A stretch of DNA of 64,000 bases from Diphasiastrum complanatum (Eukaryota > Streptophyta > Lycopodiopsida > Lycopodiales > Lycopodiaceae). Positions within the stretch are counted from its first letter, which is position 1, and the number at the start of each line of letters is the position of its first letter. The notes below the pieces were generated by a model, which saw only the letters and a program-made list of their open reading frames with translations, ran no database searches and was not told the DNA's origin. The stretch is taken from positions 54,157,539 through 54,221,538 of the forward strand of contig CM055100.1 of assembly GCA_029204225.1 (NCBI GenBank), read 5' to 3'. The position numbers and the translations under genes are program-made. Below are positions 1 through 12,600 of this stretch, piece after piece.

Positions 1-131
1 TATACATGATGTAAAAAAAAATTTGAGCATCATCTTGGCCTTTTTTTCTCGACATAACAAATTGTATATGAGCTTTATTTATTTTTTATTTTGGACTTTT
101 TGGGATCTCCACAAACCAAGTTAGTCGAAGA

Positions 132-757
132 TGTTGGATTATTTTCCTTTATACTAATCGACTAATCGGTTTTTAAGCTTCCTCCAACTATTTATCCAGT
201 TCTGCGGATTTTCCCGTATCTTTATACATTTTGCAATTTTACAAGTGTTTTTACACAGTCTTTAGAAATACACGGAGTTTGACAACAATGTCGCATTTTT
301 TCTCTCTACAAACCCGACAGTGTTGTCTGTCAGAAATCTCATGTAAACATGCAGTGTCGACTTTTTCGCATTTTTCACCTGTCTGGAATTACGTGCAAAA
401 ATGCAGTGTCATCTTTTTTGCCTGTTAGGAATTACTTTAGAGTGCGCGGTTTCTATCCGCTATTGTCTTGCACTCATTAGCATCCGATCTTGTTTTTCTG
501 AATCAATACTATTTTCTTATTGCGTTCAGTTTGTGTCAGAATGTATGCATCTTTGTATTGCTTTTGTAATTGATAGAAATTGTTTGAGAATTCAATACTT
601 TATGTTTGTCTATGTAATCACTTAGTATCTAGCGAAAGTTAGTTGCTAAAGATTGAACATGATTTCCATCACTACCGCTTTGTTCAATTTTTGATAGGCA
701 TAGTCATGCATTGGAAGTAGGAAGTTTCTGCATTCTATTACTCACCTACTTTCGACA
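132..757 (+). repeat. Probable 5' LTR of a Ty1/copia element
   Basis: The segment starts with TGTTGG and ends with CA directly before a sequence complementary to the 3' end of plant initiator methionine tRNA, the usual copia primer site. About 626 bp is a normal copia LTR length. The start is inferred from resemblance to the better-defined LTR start at 25612 (TGTTGGATT), so it is less certain than the end. No second copy of this LTR is recognised, because the element is truncated at its 3' side. Confidence 0.6.
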
Positions 758-811
758 TGGTATCAGAGCTTACCGACATGGTATCAGAGCGTACCCACAT
801 GGTATCAGAGA
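758..811 (+). promoter_or_regulatory. Triplicated tRNA-Met primer-binding site
   Basis: TGGTATCAGAGC, the classical copia primer-binding site for initiator tRNA-Met, occurs at 758-769, again at 779-790, and a third time at 800-811 with the last base changed. The copies are spaced 21 bp apart as a short tandem array directly behind the LTR. One PBS is normal. The extra copies probably reflect local slippage or repeated priming-region duplication. Confidence 0.75.
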
Positions 812-1006
812 GTTGATTCTTCTTCAAGGCCTAATACTATTTTGATATCAAAGCGAAAAGCTCTAATACTTGATATCTTTCGCAATATCAAATTGATGTC
901 ATATTCTTCAGTTCCTTTCATCCTTTTAGTATCAGAGAATTGATTTCCTGTTGTTGGCATCACTACATCTTAACGTCATCGATACAATCGACAAACTAAG
1001 TCCTAG

Positions 1007-2570
1007 ATGGATTCTCAAAGTAAAGCTGGTCTTATCGTAGACAAGCTGAATGGATCCAATTATCATTTGTGAAAATTTAAGATGAAGACCTTGCTAATCG
1101 CCAACGAGTTGTGGGATGTTGTTACAGGTATCGAAGTGAAACTTGAAAATGACACAAAAGACGAAGGATGATAGAGCTTTCACGTTTATTATCCTCAATA
1201 TATCAGATACTCAAATTGGCCACATAGCTGAAACTTCAAAAGAAGTTTGGGACATCCTGAGCTCACTATATGATGTGAGAGACGTAATTACTAAGTTACA
1301 TCTTCGAAGGAAATTCTTTACACTCAAGATGTCAAATGGTGATTCTCTTTAGAGTCACATTAACCAGTTTAAGAATCTCTTGCAACATATGGCTGCTATC
1401 GGATCAGTCATAGACGATGATCAAGATGCAATAATGACATTGCTTTCAAGCCTGCCCTCTACATATGAGAACTGGGTGATGATCATCACGACACACTTAG
1501 ATTTAACTCTTATCAGAGTTATCACTATGTTGCTGCAAGAAGATAATCGAAGAAGTCAAGACACAAAGGTCTACCTCTTCATCTCATGTTGTATATGTCA
1601 ACAAGGGCTCGAAACGACAGAAGTAGAAAAGCTCCAAGCAGTTTGCATCAAATCAAAAACAGACTCAAAGTCAAGAACAATCATCAAATCCAACATTTGT
1701 CAAAGAAGAAGATGTTTTGTAGGTATTGCAAACGCAATAACTATGAGATCCAGAATTGCCGAATTCTCAAAGCGAAGAATGTAGCCAAGCAACCTGATCA
1801 ACAAGCAAATACAGTTACAACATCTCCTCAAGTCGAAATGGACGAAGGCGCTTTTATGGTCAAAGACAAATACGCGAATTCGGATGATTTGTGGTTTCTG
1901 GATTTCGGAGCCACTCAACATAATTGTTATTCTGATTTTAGTCAAGTGTTGAAAACCTTTGTTCTTGTCAATAAAACATTATTGTGGCATCATCGCTTAG
2001 GACACTTGAATTATGCATCTGTTTTGAACATGTCCAGACAATCCATGGCTCTTGATCTCGACTATCCTTCTGATGAAGTCAATCTCCCTGTCTACCATAG
2101 CTGCATCCTTGGAAAGTAGACTAGGATTCCTTTTAGATCAAGTTATAGGCATGCAACACAAGTTTTGTTAGATGTTGTTCATACAGATATATGTGGACCT
2201 ATGCAAACTCCTTCATTGATAGATGCAAAGTATTTCATTGCCTTTATTAACGAATTCTCCAGAAGAATAGCTGTTTATTTCATTAAACAAAAATCAGAGG
2301 TTTTCATCAAGTTCATACAATTCAAAGAGCATGCAGAAAATCAAACTTGTAAACGAATCAAAGCACTGAGGTCAGATAACGGGGGATAATATATCTCCAT
2401 CGAATTCAAGGAGTACTGCCTTAACAACGACATTGAGCAACAATACATTATCTCCTATTCGCCTCAGTCAAATGGTCTTGCTGAGAGAAAGAACAGAACC
2501 TTAGTTGAATCGGCAAAGTGCATGTTATCACATGCGACACTTCCAAAGTCCTTCTGGGCTAAGTTGAAGC
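1007..2570 (+). pseudogene. Truncated copia gag-protease-integrase
   Basis: Reading about 1007 onward gives a copia Gag (UBN2-type) beginning MDSQSKAGLIVDKLNGSNYH, interrupted by stops (the expected Trp of the NYHLW motif is a TGA near 1070) and frame changes. A decayed zinc knuckle lies near 1724-1765, with Cys residues kept but the Gly-His pair lost. A protease-like motif (FGATQH) is near 1905 and a GAG-pre-integrase motif (LWHHRLGHLN) near 1982. The integrase core runs from about 2165 to 2565 (HTDICGPM, RSDNGG, then NGLAERKNRT). The sequence ends abruptly inside integrase, so reverse transcriptase and RNase H are absent. It is a dead 5' fragment lying about 0.9 kb upstream of the methyltransferase gene on the same strand. 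Confidence 0.85.
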
Positions 2571-3450
2571 TTAGGTAGGGTAAAGGGTCAAGTGGATGAG
2601 GTTATGGGGGTGGGGTAGGGTCACCCTTAGAGGCCCTTCTTTGGGAAAACAACCTCTACTAAGGTTGGTAACTTAGAAGCTTGTGCAAACATAAACATAA
2701 AAATATCAAGTCTAAATTTCATGCAGCTGAATGGGCCTTTTCACCTTGTGCTACCGGCCTCGACAAAATGGCTTAGGGCCTGTTCACATTACAACCTGTC
2801 CTTGCGATTGGTGTAGGAGTAGGGACGGGTGCTAGCTTCTAGCCAGCCGAGTTGGGAAGACATTTTTACATGCTCACCTGTGATCACCATGCATTCTAAA
2901 ATTGATAAGAATTGCTTTTTTGAAATCGTTGCATCAGGGTGTTGTTTTCTTGTGATCGCCCTGCATTTATAGAACTGATAATGATTGCTGTTATGATCTT
3001 AAATTCTCAGTGGTTTGTCAACCGAGTTGTGGAAGCCAATTCTCACCACGCTGGTGGTAACGAGTTTTGATGACATGTGAATGGCAGCGCCCCACTTGGG
3101 AACTAGCCCTTGACGTCAATGCTGGGCCGGATGGGGCATCGTGTGCCTTATTGGAGAGTGGAAGGGCCTGAAAGGGTAACCCACTGACCTTCTTTCAGCC
3201 CCACCTACACTTCCTCTTCTGGGACAGCACAGCAGAGGGGAATGAAGTTTCCTCTTCTCTTCGCGTCATCGTGTACTAGTACTTAACTACTTGTAACTTG
3301 TGATTGTAAATCGATCCTCGTCGGGCGGGCGATTTTGGTTTTAAGGAGGAATTATTATGACGATAAAGGCTTATTTTGTTGTACGACCGACAAAAAAGTG
3401 AGCGGTCGCGGACACAAAGTTAGACGTTGGAGTTCGTAAGAAAAGAGACG
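2571..3450 (+). other. Upstream region of the methyltransferase gene
   Basis: No coding region is recognised between the copia break and the start codon at 3451. Bases 2580-3190 are relatively GC-rich, with phrases typical of repetitive DNA, and could be an unidentified insertion. The proximal 250 bp should hold the promoter and 5' leader, but no convincing TATA box is visible. Confidence 0.4.
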
Positions 3451-3627
3451 ATGGTGTCTTACAATAACGATTCCTTCTCCAAATTACAGGAGTTGGTTGA
3501 ACGGGCTGGAGGATGTGCTGTTATGGACGGAGGGCTGGCCACGCAGCTGGAGTTTCATGGAGCAAATCTTCACGATCCCTTGTGGAGTGCATTGTGCCTG
3601 ATTTCGATGCCTGAACTTATTTACAAG
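3451..3627 (+). CDS. HMT: HMT exon 1
   Basis: Codes residues 1-59, from MVSYNN to ELIYK, including the DGGLATQLE motif. It ends in phase 0 at AAG followed by GCATGC. No GT lies at the position where homology with exon 2 (VHWDYLEAG) requires the splice. Confidence 0.9.
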
Positions 3628-6600
3628 GCATGCCACTTAATACTTTGCATCATGTGTTTCTGTCGATGTTAGGTTTCTTTATGCTCTGGATTTTCGCATC
3701 CTGTAAATGTTTTACATGATGCCACATTTTGTTATTTGGAGTTTTCTTTAAAGGCAGGGAATCGTTACTTTGAATCCTAGATATTAGCGACATGTTCAGG
3801 AATTCAGCGTGCAGTTTTTTGGCTAGTTGAATGGAAATTTGGTAGTACAGTTTATCGTTAATAATTCAAGCATCGAATGATGCCTGACAAGCTCTTGGAT
3901 ATATATTTCCACGGGTGCAATGTTGAACATTGACATTACCTGCTGCTCGAGGCTGCAACTGGATATACACGGCGATGCTCCCGTTTTCTAGCAGACAATA
4001 AAAGTTGAAATACTTGCTTACTGCTGCTTTTATGACCTGAAAGCTTCGCTGCTAATAGAAAAGTTTTCTTGTTGACAATCACGTTTTGAGTTAGGCGGTA
4101 CAATTTGAAGCACCTTATCTTGCCATTTCTAAAAGCAGCTTTTAGATCTTGGACCTTGGAGAGCAGTGTATGGTTCTAATGCTGTAGTCTTCCCACGGTA
4201 CAACCTGTTATGCAGATTTCCATCCGTTTTTTGGGCAAAAAACAGAACAGATATCTGGCAGATGTTTGCATTTGGATTTTATGCTGTGTTTATTTCTGGT
4301 TTGGGGTGAAAATGATTTGCTAACGATAATCAACCTCCCAAGCAAAATTGTAGCACGGAATAAGTTTGTTCCACTAACGATGGATTGCGTATTATTTATG
4401 ATGCCAAGGTTCTTCTCCTCAGAGGAGCATATTCATGGCTTTCAGTTCCACCAAAAGCATGAAGAATTTGTTGTCAATAAGCTAATTCGATGCTTGGCAT
4501 TCAATCCAAGGATGACAGCATCGAAAAGATTGAGGTTTAGTCTTAATTGTTCAAGAATAGCATATCTCCAAAATTACAGGCATTGAAGAGCGATTCAATC
4601 ATTCTAAGTCAACTACAAGGCAAAGCAATACAGTTTACAATTTCGGGAAAAATTTATGATGCACAACATCTGCAAAACACTGAAACTTTTTTGTGTTGTT
4701 TAAGGCTTTTTAAACCACCTTCACAGAGTCTTGCGAAATATTGTTAAGAGCTGAGATCAGTTATCCTTTCTTTTTTCATGTGAAAGTATAAACATGCGAA
4801 ATCTAGACACTCCAGTGTACTTCGTGCAGCTTTTCCTTCTACTTTGAGTAGCATACGAACCGTTCGTTTTTTGCAAACTTCCACACGTGCAAATCTTAAA
4901 GGTAAGGAAAGACAATTTTGCATGCTGCTATTGCAACATCGTATTACATCGATAACAACTTGAGCCAGTCAAAGGCATGCACAGTATTTATGCAGTTTTT
5001 TCTGTTATGTTTGGTGCGTGAATATCTATTTTGTCATCATAGGTCAGGGCGATTGGGAATAGGACCTTTTCTCAAGTTTGAATGTTGCCCTTTGCACAAC
5101 TTGTGAGGCTCTATTTGTCCTACATTGACACATGAGATGAACAGAATGTTATGGATTATCTGGTTACTTAAAGCTACCGCAGATGTATACGCTGGTATTC
5201 TCAGTTGAATGATGTTTTGGGAAGTAGGTGCACTGGGATTACCTTGAAGCTGGGGCTGAGATTCTGGTGACAGCATCTTATCAGGTTAGTTTTTGGTCTA
5301 ACTTTTCATGAGTTTTATGTCTGTGAGATGCATGTTGCACTTCATGTTCTTTGAAAGTTTTTATGTTAATGTTTTCTCTTATTTTCCAAACAATAGCAAA
5401 AACATTTTTTGTAAGGTTAATCTTCTGCACATCATCATCTGTCAATGAACGAAGACTCTTGGGTGTTGGCACACCGTCACCAACTTATGTAAAGTTAATG
5501 AGCCATTCTGCTTTGCACATACCTGGCAATTTTATTATTTACATATAGAAGCAGCATGCTTGCAAGAGGAAACATTCCTGGATTGTTGAATCCTGGATGT
5601 TAAGCAGAACCTTTGCATTCCCTATCATGGCATTTGACATCGAGGCAGAAACAAAAATGTATAATTTGTAACTCGGAATCAAATTTTTTTTATTTTCGAA
5701 CCCCAACAAGACATGAGAAGAATCAACTCTCACATTGCTTGCACTTTTGCCTAGGACAGTTATGTCTTAACGTTGGTTACCACACCCAGTCAAACTCTAA
5801 GATCTTTGTTTGATTGAAACGTCCACAAATTATCACATGAGACACCAATAAAGGGGCAAGATGACCCTCTCCCCTCCCCCCTCCTTGTACTTTAGGACTT
5901 TGACTTTAATATACCAAAAATAGAATTGGCCCCTAAAATAGCTCGTAGGCATGGCTAAACTAACATTAGGGGGGCAAATAAACATCAATTTTTAACGCTC
6001 CCCCTTAATGTTTACTTTGTTATCTATTATTCCTAGAAGTTCTCTAAACTTCCGAAACTTTTTTTTGCCAAGTCCAATGGTAAAGATATCTGCAACTTGC
6101 TCTTATGTAGGGCAATAAATAAGCTCCACTTCACCACTTTGAATCTTCTCTTTGATGAAGTCCTGTGGAGTCCGGACTCCGATTCTCTACAACTTTTGTA
6201 GGACTTCGATTCAAAAGATAAACCGCTGTCTAAATTCTTCACTTAAAACATATTTGGAAGTTTTTCTTACTTTTAAGCATGCTCCTTGCAGTTTCCACAA
6301 TAGACCGATTCTTCCTTTCCGCAACTCCATTTTATTGAGGCATTTTCGCACTTGCAAATTGTCTCTTTATACTATGATCCTTGCAAAACACTGTCGCTTT
6401 ATACCATGATCCTTGCAAATTGTCTCTGAAACTTTGTAGAAAGATACTCTCCCCCTTTATTCGAACGAAGTATCTTAATCCGTCTATTTGTTTCTTTCTC
6501 CATCTGTGTCTTAAACCATGTGAAATACTTGAATGCCTCACCCTTATTCTTGAGAAGATATACCCACATCTTCCTAGAATAATCACCATAAAGGAACTTG

Positions 6601-9600
6601 CTCCCCCATAAGACTGAGTTTTCATAGGACCACACAAATCTGTATGAACAATTTTTCTAGAACATTTCTTACCCTAAAAGTACTAGACGAAAATTTCATC
6701 ATATGATGTTTCCCTAAGACACAATCCTCACAAAACTTGTGATTAGAAATAACTTGAGGTAAACCTGTAACCATATTGTATTTTGTAGATTTTTGAAATT
6801 CAGATGTCCAAACCTTTCGTGCCATAACTTACTGACTGAACCAATATCTACAATACTTGCATGATGACCCACCACTTGAGCTTGAAGTTTCTACAACCTT
6901 CTTGCAAGAATGCCCTTAGCTACTACTTCATTGTCCTTCCTCTTATGATACATCGTTCTTCATCAAGCTGTACAATCATATGCTACTTCGCAATTGCTGA
7001 AATTGAGAGTAAGTTGTTCTTGATTTTTGTACATAAAGCACATCCTTTATGTCTCCAATCCGAAGGTAGTTGAACCTGTATTTTTCCAACTCCCTTTATA
7101 TCATATGTGTAGTTATCTCCCAACTTCACATTTGACCCATCTCTAGTTTTGAAAACTAGATAACCAATCTCGCCTAGGTGTCATATGTTTTGTAGCACCT
7201 AAATTAATAAACCAACACTCCTCTTCCATTGAGAATTTACGTGAAGATATTGATGCCAAAAACCATTCATAATCGTCAGGATCCAAAGCACTTATCTTTG
7301 TATCAAGTCCTTCTTCCAATGTTTCATTGACCTTTTCAGAACGCCTTTTTGAAAAGGGTTTGAAACGGGAAAGAATCGCAACCCTGGGAAAGAATCGACG
7401 AATCGGTTTTAGGGTTTTTTTTTTTAGGGAATCTTTTCCTAGCCTTTATGATCCACTTGGACGACGCATGCACATAAGTTGTGATGATGTATTATGAGAT
7501 TCATAGGTTTGGCGATGATGAAAAAGATAGTAATGAACTATCCAAGCTTTATAGCGACATACTGTTGGTGTGACAGTAACTTAATTCAACATCTTTGGTA
7601 TGAACTTTCTTTCTAGGGTGGGCCAGCGGCTGCAAGGAGTGAAGACAGTGCGCGGATCGTCGGATCAATGTCCATCATGATCAACGATAGAGATCGAACC
7701 TCTAGCATTGAATTTGGACCATCGGATCCAAGAGAACCAATGGATTGTTAAAGAGCCTTGAAGGGGCCTGAAGGGCATTGAAAGAAAAATCAAGCTTCAA
7801 CTTCAATAAAAAATTTCATATTGAAAGTTGAGTTGGGTCCAAATTTATTGAAGTTTGAAGTCTTTTCAAACTGAAGAAATAGTTCAAAAAGTGAAAAACC
7901 CCTTAAATCCACGTCCTTTATCCGTTTTGACCCAAACGAAAGGTTATAACCTCCAAACGAAGGGCACCCGGACTGTACCTGCAAGTACGGTACAGCAAAA
8001 CGAAGTGATTGCAGTGGAGATGTTTGGAGTGCGCCAAAAGTGATTTTACCATTCCATTGTAGACTCAAATGGGGCAGGTTGTATGTCATGTACTTGTATT
8101 CCTGCCTCAGTGTGAACACGTCGGACTTGTAAATTGTAGTTGTGAATATTGAAATGGCTCACACCGGCCTGTGGTGTTTTGTAAGAAAATGTAAATAGTA
8201 GGTTTTTGGTAACTTGTTGACCTGCTTGTATTTTGTATAGGGTACCTCGTCTTAATTTAGAGGCTGCTGGACTGACCTCCTTAAATGTAGGAGAGTTGAC
8301 CAGTCAATAAGGGTACTACCAAATGGCAAGTGTCGATTGTGCATGGGGCTTTGTTATACCGGTACGCCCTTCAGTGACGGCCTCGCAAGGGGCAAGACGT
8401 GTTATCGACATGTTTTAGTGCCACGCGTCAACATCCTAGGTGGTCACATGTTGCCGTGATGGGACCCACTATGTTATGCCTATATAGTGGTGGGGTTCCC
8501 CTTTTGCCATTCACTCAGTCTACCTAGGAGTTGGTGGATGAAGAGCACGTGCAGTAGCCAGGATGTATCTCCAGAGAGATGTATGCTAGGGAGAGCGGAG
8601 GGTGATGGTTGGTGGTAGGAGACGCCAGTTATCCTCGGAAGCTTGAGTGGGCATGTGGATGTCGGTAACTCCAGTGCATGGGGGTGGGTCGGCAGTGATC
8701 CTGTGGATGGGTGGATACAGTGCGTCATCACTGGTATGGGGTGTGCGTCATCCTTCAAGGCAATCGGAGATCTAAGGGAGTTGTAACATTGGGTATCAGA
8801 GCCCCTGATTCCTTTTAGGTGCACATGGTTCCTCTTAAAAGCACATATAATGGTAGACTTTTTTTAAACATTAAGCTCAAAAGATTGTAAGTCTTAAAAT
8901 AAACTTAGACTTGTAATTTGTGTATTAACAACCCAGAGAGATGTATGCTAGGGAGAGTGGAGGGTGATGGTTGGTGGTAGGAGACGCCAGTTATCCTCGG
9001 AAGCTTGAGTGGGCATGTGGATGTCGGTAACTCCAGTGCATGGGGGTGGGTCGGCAGTGATCCTGTGGATGGGTGGATACAGTGCGTCATCACTGGTATG
9101 GGGTGTGCGTCATCCTTCAAGGCAATCGGAGATCTAAGGGAGTTGTAACATTGGGTATCAGAGCCACCGATTCCTTTTAGGTGCACATGTTTCCTCTTAA
9201 GCTTTTGCGGTTTTGAAATTCCTTTTGGAATGTGGTTGTATTTTATGTTACCTTAACCTTTGTTTCAAGTTTATTCTTGAAAAGGGTGAGTGTGTCTTCT
9301 TTTTGGAAGCAAAATAGTTGTGGGAAACTAATTTGTCTTCTTGCCAATTAACTATTTTTCCTTGAACCTTTAAATCTTAACAACTGAGTTTATTTTGATT
9401 CTTTGGAAAAGCACATATAATGGTAGACTTTTTTTAAACATTAAGCTCAAAAGATTGTAAGTCTTAAAATAAACTTAGACTTGTAATTTGTGTATTAACA
9501 ACCCAGAGAGATGTATGCTAGGGAGAGCGGAGGGTGATGGTTGGTGGTAGGAGACGCCAGTTATCCTCGGAAGCTTGAGTGGGCATGTGGATGTCGGTAA

Positions 9601-12600
9601 CTCCAGTGCATGGGGGTGGGTCGGCAGTGATCCTGTGGATGGGTGGATACAGTGCGTCATCACTGGTATGGGGTGTGCGTCATCCTTCAAGGCAATCGGA
9701 GATCTAAGGGAGTTGTAACATTGGGTATCAGAGCCACCGATTCCTTTTAGGTGCACATGTTTCCTCTTAAGCTTTTGCGGTTTTGAAATTCCTTTTGGAC
9801 TGTGGTTGTATTTTATGTTACCTTAACCTTTGTTTCAAGTTTATTCTTGAAAAGGGTGAGTGTGTCTTCTTTTTGGAAGCAAAATAGTTGTGGGAAACTA
9901 ATTTGTCTTCTTGCCAATTAACCATTTTTCCTTGAACCTTTAAATCTTAACAACTGAGTTTATTTTGATTCTTTGGAAAAGCACATATAATGGTAGACTT
10001 TTTTTAAACATTAAGCTCAAAAGATTGTAAGTCTTAAAATAAACTTAGACTTGTAATTTGTGTATTAACAACCCCCCCCCCCCCCCCCCCCCCCCCCCCG
10101 ATAATGCTGACTTAGCGTGGTTGTGCCAAGCGCGCTGCTGCAGCGTTGGGGGTGTTTATAGTATGGGGGGGAGAGCTTTTGTACTCCCCCCCCTGTCTGT
10201 GGTAGTTATGCGTTGCCACAACGCGCAAGTGATTCTTTGAAGGGGGGGAGGGTAATTGTACCCCTCCCCGTGTACCTTATTGATGTGATGGAGGGGAGGG
10301 GAGGGGGCACGCCTCCTCATAAACCCCCCTCCTCATTATCAAGTTAAGAAAAAAAAAAACAAAAATTTAAACTTTAACTTTCAAGCTTAAGCTTGTTAAT
10401 CCAAACTCAAAGTTAGAAAAGTAAAGAAAACTCTAGGCTGAAAGTGAAAGCTATGGCAATTTCTGGTTTCTGTCCTTTTGGAGCCCGTACCTTCTCCTCC
10501 CTCTGTACCGGCAAAACTCCAAGGCCAAGGAGTGGGAGTGACGTACGTAGGAGGAAGGAGAAGGGAGTGGGGCCAAAACAAAGTTTAATAGAACTTTGGA
10601 GTCCTTGTGCCATGTGGAAGCCTGGGGGACCTTCTCATTGAACCCAAGATCTAGAAGGGACAAGAAGGGCCTTTTTTGGGCCCCACTTGTCCTTTTTGCA
10701 TGGAAAGAGAGGGAGAAGCTTGGAGGAGGTGGGGTAAAGAAACGTACGTCTTTTCCAAGTTTCACGTTGAGGCTCCCTTAGCTCAAGGTTGTGCATATCC
10801 TTGTTTCTTGAGCTATTTTTCTCAGTTTTTGACGTCTTTCACAACCTTGCTCTCCATTTTACTTCTAGTTTTTTTTGCTACCCCTGTCTTTTTCCATGGA
10901 CTCTCCTATGGAAGCAACCCAAGCTACAGGCCCCGCGTCGGCCGATATGGAGGAATTGGTGCATGCGATAAATTTGCTTCAACAACAGATTATTGACATG
11001 CAGTCCAAACATGAACGGGCAGAGGCAGAGATGAAGGCCTTGCCACAATCTTGTCAAGCCCTCTTAAACCTGATGTTTACCCCTGAATTTTTTACTAGGG
11101 AGAAGAAGGACAGGCACCAGGACGTTGTCTTGGCGTGGCTAGATCGATGGACTTCCCACTTTTCCATGCACGATCTGCCAAATAGCTGAGAGCTCTAGGA
11201 TCGTCACGACCATCATGTTTCTACGTGGGAAAGTGTATTCCTGTTGGCAGGATCTTAAAGAGCGAGCTACAATTCCGACCACTTGGGAAGATTTCTAGAT
11301 AGCTTTTAAGGCCGCATTTATGTTAGTCTTGGACGATTTTGAAAATTATTGTTGGTTTCCAACATTGCAAATGGGAACAAAGCCTTTGGATGTGTATTTG
11401 CAAGATTTCCAAGATGCGGCGGTTTGTAACCGGATTGACGGAGTTCTGCTTAAGCTTTTGGGCTTGCCCGAGGAATACCAGCTTGAGGTCCGTCGTAACC
11501 AACCACAGAACCTTGAGGATGTGGTGTGCTTCGCCAGGATTTTTGACGACACATATGCTATAACCCACAAAAAGCAACAAAGCCATAAGCCTGAAGAAAA
11601 GGAAGAAGGGTGGCCGTTTCTTCAAGGCACTAGGTAATTCTTCAATTTCTTGATGTGTCAGGATGAAACAATTTGTAGTAATTGTTGTTTTAATACCGCG
11701 GTTTTTGGACCTTATGACCTCATTCGAATGAATGGGCTCGTAGGCAGCCAACCCGTGAGTATTTTATTTGACGACGGTTCTACGCATAATTTTTATTAAT
11801 GCTAAATTGGTGCAGAAGCTCAAGCTGGCAACCGCACCAGGTAAATACTTCACCAAATTGGACCTTAGGTCGGGGTACCATCAAATTAGAATCCACGAGG
11901 GGGATGTTTCCAAACTGGTTTTTGTTCTAGGTACAGCCATTACGAATTTCTAGTTTTACCTTTTGGTCTAACTAATGCCCCATCGACCTTTCAGCAGATG
12001 ATGAACCATATCCTTTGTCCTTATCTGGGAAAGTTTCTGGTGATATTTTTGAACGACATTTTGATTTATAGCAAGACTCTTGAAGAGCATGAAGTGCATT
12101 TGCGTACGATCTTAGATATTCTAAGGCAGGCAAAGCTCTATGCTAAGGAGTCTAAGTGTGAGTTTTTTCAGACGAAACTCAAGTATTCGGGCCATATCGT
12201 TTCCAATCAAGGCCTAGAGATCGATTTTGATAAGGTTCAAAAAGTTCGTGATTGGCCTACCATAAGAGAAGTTAAATCTTTTTTAGGCTTCACATGCTTT
12301 TTCCAATAAGTTTATTAAAGACTATGCCTAATTGCATTACCTTTAACGAATCTTAAGGGAGTGAAGAAATCCAAAAGTAAAACTAAAAAGGGTAATAAGA
12401 ATAAAGCCGAGAGGCATTCAAAAATCAGTCCACCTGTTGTTTGGACCGATGAACTAAATCAAAGCTTTGAGGCTTTAAAGATGCTAGTGTCCATCGCTCC
12501 CATCTTACAGGTAGTGTTGAACCCTAGCAAACTTTTCTTGGTGGAAACGGATGCTAGTGACTATGCGGTGGGTGTAGTCCTTTACCAGGATGGTAGACTT

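Noticed and set aside
3628-3672. Continuation of exon 1 open frame to TAG at 3670-3672
   Set aside because: The extra residues do not match the methyltransferase family, and exon 2 joins in frame at 3627.
8480-9756. Three nearly identical minus-strand frames starting MHLKGI
   Set aside because: They are antisense shadows of the repeated gypsy LTR/primer-site unit and end at unit borders. No independent protein evidence.
10058-10240. Frame with a polyproline stretch
   Set aside because: Created by the 28-C homopolymer.
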